Below, one piece after another: positions 57,921-64,000 of a stretch of DNA of 64,000 nucleotides. Under the pieces are notes generated by a model that was given only the letters and a program-made list of their open reading frames with translations, was not told the origin of the DNA and ran no database searches. The stretch is from Motiliproteus sediminis (GTDB lineage: Bacteria > Pseudomonadota > Gammaproteobacteria > Pseudomonadales > Balneatricaceae), in NCBI RefSeq assembly GCF_017912535.1, contig NZ_JAERQK010000003.1, positions 372,001-436,000 of the forward strand, written 5' to 3'. A program made the translations under genes and the position numbers. Positions within the stretch are counted from its first letter, which is position 1. Each line of letters opens with the position of its first letter.

Positions 57921-59027
57921 TTATCCCTCTCGTTGGAGCAGGGCCAGTGTCTCGACATGATGCGTCTGGGGGAAGAAGTCGAATGGCTGCAGTGTCTCAA
58001 CGCGGTACCCGCTGGCGGTTAGTTGAGCCAGATCGCGGGCCAGCGTTCCGGCACTGCAGGACAGGTAGGCGATGCGTGTAGGGCGCAGTTGCTGGGCGAC
58101 CCAGTCGGTTACCGCCGATTCCATGCCGGTGCGCGGTGGATTGGTATATAGCAGATAGTGGGCGTTGGAATTCTCTCTGCGCCACTGCTCCAGCTGGGGC
58201 AACCGGTTTTCGCAGCTGCCCCTCAGTATGGGGGCTTCTGGTACGTTGCGGGCGGCACAGTCGATAGCAGCGGCGCTGATCTCTACGCCCAACACGGCCG
58301 CGCCATGCTGGTGCCAGCGCCGCAGGCTACTGCCGCTGCCGCTGTAGAGATCCAGTACTCGCGTGCTGGCGCTTGGCTGCAAGAAGGTTTCGGCGCAATC
58401 GAGGGCCTGATTAAACAGCTGTGGCAGGAGCTGCTGAAACGCGGCGGGGCCATGAATCAGGCCGGAAGCGTCACGGGAATAGGCCGCGCCCCGCAGTAGG
58501 TGCCAGCCTGGTTTTGCCAATACCTTGCGACCAGCGCTGGGGTGCAGATGGAGCCACAGGCCTTCTATGCCCAGGTGTTGCAGTTGTGCCCAGAGGTGCG
58601 CGCTCAACCAAGGGCATTCGGGGAGCGCGGCTTGTTTCAGTACCAGCACCAGTTGCGCACCACTCTGGACCCAGTACGCGAGCTGAAAGTCCTGCTCGGG
58701 CGGTGGTAACAGCGGCAGCAGCAGTGCCAGTGCGCGGCGAACGCGCGGGCTCTGTACCGGACAGTGGGGGATCGGGATCAGCTCGTCGCGCCGGCGCAGG
58801 CCTGCGCGCCAACCCTGTTGCCAGGCGCAGCTCAGCTGCACGCGGTCACGGTAACCCCAGCGCTGCTCACCGGTGACTGAGGCCACCGGTTGTAACTGCG
58901 CCTGCCAGGGTTCAAGCTGTGAAGCGAGAAACTGGTACTTCTGGCGCAGGCTGTCATCGCCGGAGAGGGTGCGGTGCCGGCAGCCGGGGCAGTGGGCTTC
59001 GCATCCGGACCGCAGTGCCAGTGTCAC
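57921..59027 (-). CDS. TrmA/RlmD-like 5-methyluridine RNA methyltransferase
   Basis: A 368-residue class I SAM methyltransferase. N-terminal cysteines in CEAHCPGCRHR and in IPHCPVQ suggest a [4Fe-4S] site like that of RlmD. The SAM motif is VLDLYSGSGSSLRRW. The catalytic cysteine and following motif are in AYLSCSAGTLARDLAQLTASG, and NPPRTG is present. It starts with GTG at 59027 overlapping the pilU stop by 4 nt. The exact target (tRNA U54, rRNA uridine) cannot be assigned; the N-terminal TRAM domain of RlmD appears to be missing. Confidence 0.82.
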   Translation of the reverse strand: MTLALRSGCEAHCPGCRHRTLSGDDSLRQKYQFLASQLEPWQAQLQPVASVTGEQRWGYRDRVQLSCAWQQGWRAGLRRRDELIPIPHCPVQSPRVRRALALLLPLLPPPEQDFQLAYWVQSGAQLVLVLKQAALPECPWLSAHLWAQLQHLGIEGLWLHLHPSAGRKVLAKPGWHLLRGAAYSRDASGLIHGPAAFQQLLPQLFNQALDCAETFLQPSASTRVLDLYSGSGSSLRRWHQHGAAVLGVEISAAAIDCAARNVPEAPILRGSCENRLPQLEQWRRENSNAHYLLYTNPPRTGMESAVTDWVAQQLRPTRIAYLSCSAGTLARDLAQLTASGYRVETLQPFDFFPQTHHVETLALLQREG

Positions 59028-60286
59028 TCCTTGGCGGGGCCTTTGCTCGAGGCACGGTTGTACACCTGGCCGCGAGCATCATCCTGCTCGGGGCTGTCAT
59101 CATCCGGCTTCTCTTCTTCCACCGGTTCCAGCGATAGCGACAGCTTTGGCTCGTCTGTGTTGCTGGTGTCGGGGCCGGGTGCAGCGTCCTCGCCCTTGCT
59201 TTCTGCCGCTTCCGCCCGTTGTTTGGCGACCAGGCGCATACGCAGGGCGAGGTTGTTTTTCGAATCCGCGTTGCGCAACGCTTCCTCGGCCGAGATGCGG
59301 CCCCCTTTCCACAGGTTGAACAGCGCCATGTCGAACGTCTGCATTCCGGAGCTGGCGGACTTTTCCATCACCTCCTTGAGCTCGTCGATCTGGCCGTTCT
59401 TGATCAGTTCACACACTCGTGGGGAGCCGGTCATCACCTCGATGGCGGCGGCGCGCTTGCCGTCTACGGTGGGTATCAGGCGCTGCGAGATGATCCCTTT
59501 CATGTTGAGGGATATATCAAGCAGCAGCTGCTTATGCCGCTCTTCGGGAAAGAAGTTGATGATCCGCCCCAGCGCTTGGTTGGCGTTGTTGGCGTGCAGG
59601 GTGGAGAGGCAGAGGTGGCCGGTTTCGGCGAACGCCAACGCGTGCTCCATGGTTTCCGCGCTGCGGATCTCGCCGATCAGGATCACATCGGGCGCCTGGC
59701 GCAGGGTGTTTTCCAGCGCGTCGCGGTAGCACAGTGTATCCACTCCCACTTCGCGCTGATTAATGATCGATTTCTTATGCCGGTGAACGAACTCTACCGG
59801 ATCCTCGATGGTAATGATGTGGCCGGCGCTGTTGCTGTTGCGGTAATCGATCAGTGACGCGAGCGAGGTCGATTTTCCGGAGCCGGTGCCACCGACGAAC
59901 AGAATCAACCCGCGCTTCTCCATGATCAGCTTGGGCAACGTCTCCGGCAAACCGAGCTTCTTGATGTCGGGGATGTCCGTGCTGATGGAGCGGATCACCA
60001 TCGAGTATTCGTGTCGCTGACGGAAGATGTTGACCCGAAAACGCCCCAGCCCTGGCTTGGATATGGCCAGGTTCATCTCCGGGCGCTTTTCGAACTCGGC
60101 AATCTGCTCCTCATCCATGATGTCGTAGGCGATCTCCTTGATCCGCCCGCGTGGCATGACATGTTCGGCCAGAGGGACCAGTTTGCCGTGGATTTTGGAG
60201 CTGGGCTTGGCGTTGGTGGCGAGAAACAGGTCCGCGCCTTCCATATCCACCATCATCTCCAGATATTTATCCAGTTCCTCCGCCAT
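59024..60286 (-). CDS. pilU: Type IV pilus retraction ATPase PilU
   Basis: A hexameric ATPase of about 420 residues that assists PilT in retraction. Walker A GGTGSGKSTSLA, the Asp box and Walker B (LRQAPDVILIGEIRSAETMEHAL in two parts), the His box (HLCLSTLHANNANQALGRI) and the PilU-type C-terminus SGMQTFDMALFNLW, plus an acidic low-complexity tail. The ATG at 60286, behind AGG, is preferred to a GTG four codons upstream. No pilT lies in this window. It overlaps the methyltransferase gene. Confidence 0.93.
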   Translation of the reverse strand: MAEELDKYLEMMVDMEGADLFLATNAKPSSKIHGKLVPLAEHVMPRGRIKEIAYDIMDEEQIAEFEKRPEMNLAISKPGLGRFRVNIFRQRHEYSMVIRSISTDIPDIKKLGLPETLPKLIMEKRGLILFVGGTGSGKSTSLASLIDYRNSNSAGHIITIEDPVEFVHRHKKSIINQREVGVDTLCYRDALENTLRQAPDVILIGEIRSAETMEHALAFAETGHLCLSTLHANNANQALGRIINFFPEERHKQLLLDISLNMKGIISQRLIPTVDGKRAAAIEVMTGSPRVCELIKNGQIDELKEVMEKSASSGMQTFDMALFNLWKGGRISAEEALRNADSKNNLALRMRLVAKQRAEAAESKGEDAAPGPDTSNTDEPKLSLSLEPVEEEKPDDDSPEQDDARGQVYNRASSKGPAKE

Positions 60287-60619
60287 TGCGTACCTCACTG
60301 ATTGGATTTTTTGACCGGCGGCATTGTATCACCCGATCGGGGTGATGCCGGCCCTCAAGGCCAGGCAAATGAGATTTCTTTGGCCTGGATCAATGCTCTT
60401 TTTATACCGTTATCTTTAATGCGGGAGCAGTGTGATGCAAGGGGGTTAGCGCGTTTTTTGTACAGTTGGACAAGATTGTTCAGCGGGGCGGATAAAAGGT
60501 TGATGCAGGACAATTTCTCCGCTCCTCAAGAGAGGATAATTAAACCGAGTATCAGGCGGCCAACGACAGTCGGCGACCTGAATCCTCGCAGAGGTCTCTA
60601 TCGTCGAAGGAGTGCGAAG
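60287..60619. other. Divergent intergenic region between pilU and the HD-GYP gene
   Basis: About 330 nt. An open frame runs through it on the + strand but has low-quality, non-family sequence, so the HD-GYP start was placed at 60620. It contains a 7-5-7 inverted repeat (ATCACCC...GGGTGAT, 60328-60346) close to pilU, which may be an operator or the 5' end of a transcript. No convincing -35/-10 pair was found. Confidence 0.45.
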
Positions 60620-61945
60620 ATGAGCGAACTCGATGCCAATGTTGTCGACGAATATGCCCGTCACCTGTCCAAGGTGAACGCGCGCAACCAAGTGCTTGCC
60701 GCTGAAGATATCTATACCGAACAGGGCGCGCTGCTAATAAAGAAGGGTACGCCGCTGTCCGAAGAGCTGGCTGAGCGGGTGATCCGGCACAAGCTGACCC
60801 GACCGTTGGAACATTCGGTTGACCTTTCCAACCAGATCGACAGTGGTCGGCTGCTGAAGGCGTTTGAACAGCTGTTTGAGCGTTACCCTGACTGTCTGGC
60901 TATCAATCAAGCGATTGCGCTCGACCTGTCGTTGCGGGAGCAGTGTCGCGAATATGCGCGCTACCCGTTGCTGATGCAGAAGTTGACGGTAATGGCCATG
61001 CGCCGGCCCCATGATTATCAGAAAGGTATCTTCTGCGCTTGGTTGTCACTGGCGCTGGCGCGCCAGATGAAACTTGACCTTGAATCCCAGAACGAAGCCT
61101 TTTTAGCGGGATTGATGCACGATTCCGGCATGCTGCATATCGCGGCTGAGATTCTCGACAAGCAAGGCCAACTGACCACTGAAGAGTGGCGGGCTATCCA
61201 GAGCCATCCCCGTATCGGTGAACTGTTCTTGCGTCAGGTGCCACACTTGCCCGCGGGCGTGGCGCGCGCCACGCTTGAACATCATGAGCGCCGGGATGGA
61301 ACCGGTTATCCGTCCGCGCGATTTGCCGAAGAACTGTCCACCGTAGGGCAGGTGGTGGCGGTTGCCGACAGCCTCTGTGCGGTGCGGATGCTGAGATTTA
61401 AAAGTCCCGGTAGCAATCTGGCTAACCTGCTGCCGATTCTGCAGCTGAACGCACGCAGTTACGATCAGGAGGCGTATCGGGCTGCGGTGAGCATCATCCG
61501 CTCCGGCGAGCTGCAGCAGGCAAGGATGCATTCGGACGACCAGATGCCCAGCATCATAGAGCAGATGCTGGCTGCCCATCAGCATCTGGAACGCTGTTTC
61601 GAATCGGTGGCGCAATTGATGGAGGTGTTGCCGGAACAGCCGGCAGCGGGTCGACTGCGTACTGCCTCGCTGCAGGTTCAGAACAGTTGGTTCGCGGTAG
61701 CCTCATCGGGGTTGCTGTCGTTAAGTTTGAAACAGTTGATTGAGCGGGCTGCCGAGGAGCATGAACTCTACGCGATGGCGGATGAGCTTCACCTGATGCT
61801 AGGGGAAGTTAACTGGCAGTTCAATCAGTTGCGTAAGGTACTGACTGCATTGCATGACGATCATGCACTGCAGGGCGCGTCGGCGGAGGTGTTGCAACAG
61901 GGTCTTGAACAGATGGCGGACCTGGATCAGGTGGTGATCCATTGA
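60620..61945 (+). CDS. HD-GYP domain protein (putative c-di-GMP phosphodiesterase)
   Basis: A protein of about 441 residues. An N-terminal region (GALLIKKGTPLSEELAERVIRHKL) is followed by an HD-GYP domain at about 110-270: LMHDSGMLHIAAEIL, SHPRIGELF, LEHHERRDGTGYPSARF, VVAVADSLCAVRM. The HD, HHE and GYP motifs are intact, but HDIGK is HDSGM and the usual DALT segment is CAVRM, so activity is uncertain. The remaining ~170 residues are helical. The ATG at 60620 follows AAGGAG; an upstream in-frame start at 60302 lacks support. Divergent from pilU. Confidence 0.85.
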   Translation: MSELDANVVDEYARHLSKVNARNQVLAAEDIYTEQGALLIKKGTPLSEELAERVIRHKLTRPLEHSVDLSNQIDSGRLLKAFEQLFERYPDCLAINQAIALDLSLREQCREYARYPLLMQKLTVMAMRRPHDYQKGIFCAWLSLALARQMKLDLESQNEAFLAGLMHDSGMLHIAAEILDKQGQLTTEEWRAIQSHPRIGELFLRQVPHLPAGVARATLEHHERRDGTGYPSARFAEELSTVGQVVAVADSLCAVRMLRFKSPGSNLANLLPILQLNARSYDQEAYRAAVSIIRSGELQQARMHSDDQMPSIIEQMLAAHQHLERCFESVAQLMEVLPEQPAAGRLRTASLQVQNSWFAVASSGLLSLSLKQLIERAAEEHELYAMADELHLMLGEVNWQFNQLRKVLTALHDDHALQGASAEVLQQGLEQMADLDQVVIH

Positions 61946-62012
61946 ACCGGGGGTGATGGCGCTGGTCTACCCTTACCCTTCAACAAGCCTCCAATAGAGT
62001 AGAAAACGCCTG

Positions 62013-63686
62013 ATGGTGCGCAATCTGCGTTTGTTTACCGGCGTGGTGCTGGCAGTCTTTGTTGTCTTGCACCTCCTCAATCATGCCCTCGGTCTGGCAT
62101 CGCTCGATGCGATGGAGGCGGTCCGACAGCGCTTGGCGGCAGCCTGGGGCAGCCCGCCACTCAAACTCCTGCTGTACGGCTCCCTACTGACTCATGTGCT
62201 CCTGGCCTACTACGCGCTGTACCGTCGCTCGACTCTGCGGATGCCGCTGTGGGAAGCGGCACAGCTTATTCTGGGGCTGGCGATACCTCCGCTGCTGCTG
62301 GTGCATTTGATCGGTACCCGGGTGACCATGGATCTCATGGGGGTAGAGGTTGAATACCGGCACGTTATTACCGCGTTATGGTCATTGCCCAATCAGGTGG
62401 AGCGACAGACTGCGCTGATTCTGGTGGTCTGGGCTCATCTGCTGATCGGATTGCACTATTGGTTGCGGCTGAAGCAGGGGTACCGGCAGGTGCTGGGGCT
62501 GTGGCAGGTGCTAGCCACCCTGGTGCCGATGCTGGCGTTGATGGGCTTCTACCGTATCGGCTGGGAGCTGGGCACCGTGGATATGGCCGCACGTAAAGCG
62601 GCGCTGGTTGCCCGCGATCCTGACACCATGGCCTTTATCGGCGGGCTGGAAAGCCTGCTGATGAACCTCTATCTGGGCGGCTTGCTGCTGGTGGTGCTGG
62701 CGCGTTATGCGCGTGCTGTCTATCGTGTGAATTTTGGCTCGGTAATGGTCGAGCATCCGGAACGCGGCGTGATCGCCGCGCCGGCGGGGGAAACCTTGCT
62801 CGATGCGTTGCGCGGAGCGGGCGTCGATCACTCGTCGGTATGTGGCGGACGGGCGCGTTGCACCACCTGCCGGGTCCGGGTAACCCGCGGACTGGAGCAA
62901 TTGGCGCCCCCCGGTGATGCCGAGCGGCGTGCGCTGGAGGGGATCCGCGCGGATGCCGCGACGCGCCTGGCCTGCCAGCTACGGGTCAACAGCGACATTG
63001 CAGTCATTCCGTTGATACCGCCCGGCTACGGCATGGACTACGTGCGTCGCCCCGGTGGCATTGAAGGTAAAGAGCAGGCGGTGGCAGTGTTGTTTGTCGA
63101 TCTGCGCGATTCCACCCGCTTGGGCGAGCAGCGGTTACCCTATGACGTGGTGTTTATACTCAATCAGTTTTTCGCCGAGATGTCGGCTGCCCTGGTTGAG
63201 ACCAATGGCCACTATGCCCAATTTAATGGCGATGGCCTGATGGCACTGTATGGTCTTGAGGGCGATATCCAGACGGCGTGCCAGGACGCACTGCGCGGGG
63301 CACAATCGATGTTTCGCCGGCTGGAATCGCTCAATCAGCGCCTGCAGCGGGAACTTGAACAGCCGCTGCGTATCGGAATTGGTATCCACTGTGGTGAAGC
63401 GGTGGTGGGTACCATGGGGCCTCCCAGTTCGCCGCTGTTATCGGCGGTGGGTGATACGGTCAACACCGCTGCGCGGTTGGAGTCCCAGAGCAAGCCGCTA
63501 AAGGTGCCCTTGCTGGTATCGTTGGATGTGATCACCGCGGCCGGGGTGGATTATCCGGGCGATATCCGACAGTTGCCGCTTCGTGGTCGGTACCAGCCCA
63601 TTGATGTGATGCTGGTGACCCACCCCCAACAGCTCGAAATCAGCCAGAGCAGCAACCAGCCATTCAAGGACCGAGCATATGAGTAA
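62013..63686 (+). CDS. Membrane cyclase with haem-like helices, [2Fe-2S] ferredoxin and class III catalytic domain
   Basis: A 557-residue protein. Residues 1-235 form about five to six membrane helices with repeated histidines (His20, 24, 61, 98, 117, 142, 148), resembling b-type haem anchors of the SdhC kind. A plant-type ferredoxin domain follows (about 245-335): [10 protein letters not shown] at 277-286 and the distal Cys321. The class III cyclase domain (about 350-545) has metal aspartates in FVDLRDST (Asp363) and [11 protein letters not shown] (Asp407), and [11 protein letters not shown]. It should make cAMP or cGMP under redox control. The stop overlaps the moxR start by 8 nt. Confidence 0.88.
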   Translation: MVRNLRLFTGVVLAVFVVLHLLNHALGLASLDAMEAVRQRLAAAWGSPPLKLLLYGSLLTHVLLAYYALYRRSTLRMPLWEAAQLILGLAIPPLLLVHLIGTRVTMDLMGVEVEYRHVITALWSLPNQVERQTALILVVWAHLLIGLHYWLRLKQGYRQVLGLWQVLATLVPMLALMGFYRIGWELGTVDMAARKAALVARDPDTMAFIGGLESLLMNLYLGGLLLVVLARYARAVYRVNFGSVMVEHPERGVIAAPAGETLLDALRGAGVDHSSVCGGRARCTTCRVRVTRGLEQLAPPGDAERRALEGIRADAATRLACQLRVNSDIAVIPLIPPGYGMDYVRRPGGIEGKEQAVAVLFVDLRDSTRLGEQRLPYDVVFILNQFFAEMSAALVETNGHYAQFNGDGLMALYGLEGDIQTACQDALRGAQSMFRRLESLNQRLQRELEQPLRIGIGIHCGEAVVGTMGPPSSPLLSAVGDTVNTAARLESQSKPLKVPLLVSLDVITAAGVDYPGDIRQLPLRGRYQPIDVMLVTHPQQLEISQSSNQPFKDRAYE

Positions 63687-64000
63687 TACGCCCCCGAACA
63701 GCCGTGCGGTCGATGACAGTCGGGCTCGTGCTGTCAGCCGCGACCAGATCACCCAGATGGTGGATGCAGTGGAGCGGGTGGTCCTGGGTAAACGCACCCA
63801 GGTGCGCCTGGCGCTGGCCTGTTTGTTTGCCGGCGGGCATCTGCTGATTGAGGATCTGCCCGGAATGGGCAAGACCACACTGGCGCGAACCTTGTCAACG
63901 GTACTGGGTTTCAGCTTCAAACGGATTCAGTTCACCAGTGATCTGCTGCCGGCCGATATCATCGGCGCCTCTGTTTTTGATCGCGAACGGGGTGCATTCG
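63679..64000 (+). CDS. MoxR-type AAA+ ATPase, N-terminal part (partial)
   Basis: The first ~107 residues are present; the gene continues beyond the window. [21 protein letters not shown] is followed by the Walker A region [19 protein letters not shown], then [20 protein letters not shown], the MoxR hallmark. MoxR ATPases act as chaperones for metal centres or complexes, usually next to DUF58 and VWA genes, which would be expected just after the window. It overlaps the cyclase gene by 8 nt. Confidence 0.93.
   Translation, partial: MSNTPPNSRAVDDSRARAVSRDQITQMVDAVERVVLGKRTQVRLALACLFAGGHLLIEDLPGMGKTTLARTLSTVLGFSFKRIQFTSDLLPADIIGASVFDRERGAF

Noticed and set aside
60302-60619. A 106-codon N-terminal extension of the HD-GYP protein
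   Set aside because: The extension has no domain, an odd composition and no ribosome site; AAGGAG is correctly spaced from ATG 60620.

Overview
The window is GC-rich chromosomal DNA from a gammaproteobacterium. Gene order and protein families point to a marine, Pseudomonas-like or Oceanospirillales-like lineage. The evidence is the Pseudomonas-type order nadD-rsfS-rlmH-mrdAB-mltB-rlpA-dacA-ybeD-lipB-lipA, then holA-lptE-leuS-ybeL-lnt-corC-ybeY-phoH-miaB, then csiV-mfd-gap-nqr, together with a complete sodium-pumping NADH:quinone reductase. This placement is inferred from synteny and protein features only; no marker gene for species assignment is present. No rRNA, tRNA, CRISPR array, transposase or phage gene was seen.

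Layout. 1-9.9 kb (+): a cell-elongation and peptidoglycan block (PBP2, RodA, MltB, RlpA, a PBP5/6-type carboxypeptidase, a D-amino acid aminotransferase) followed by lipoate synthesis, closed by a strong bidirectional terminator. 9.9-17.7 kb (-): a type IV minor pilin operon (fimT/fimU, pilV, pilW, pilX, pilY1, pilE). Its PilY1 has three tandem beta-sandwich-like repeats inserted inside the von Willebrand A domain. 17.9-27.9 kb (mainly -): holA, lptE and leuS, then lnt, corC, ybeY, phoH and miaB, with ybeL divergent from leuS and overlapping the end of lnt. 28-37.8 kb (+): a DUF1820 protein and a run of signalling proteins (a DsbA-like/receiver-like/GGDEF fusion, the nitrogen-PTS enzyme PtsP, a PAS-GAF-GGDEF-EAL protein), then a stand-alone molybdopterin oxidoreductase. 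37.8-42.6 kb (-): a possible small RNA gene, csiV and mfd. 42.7-53.5 kb (+): gap, nqrABCDEF, apbE, nqrM, sthA and a small unknown gene. 53.5-57.2 kb: a c-type cytochrome and an ABC transporter/DUF3299 operon with a histidine-rich metal-binding loop. 57.4-60.3 kb (-): ytoQ, a TrmA/RlmD-like RNA methyltransferase and pilU. 60.6-64 kb (+): an HD-GYP protein, a membrane ferredoxin-linked nucleotide cyclase, and the start of a MoxR ATPase.

How it fits together. Surface motility and second messengers recur: a PilY1-type tip adhesin, minor pilins and PilU are encoded beside one GGDEF, one GGDEF-EAL, one HD-GYP and one class III cyclase gene. A role for these in pilus control is plausible but is not shown by the sequence. 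Energy metabolism is represented by Na+-NQR with both of its maturation factors (ApbE, NqrM), the NAD(P) transhydrogenase SthA and a glyceraldehyde-3-phosphate dehydrogenase. The most novel-looking items are the PilY1 domain insertion, the thiol-redox/diguanylate cyclase fusion, the haem/Fe-S-like cyclase, the candidate small RNA downstream of csiV, and a terminator-like hairpin directly in front of leuS.
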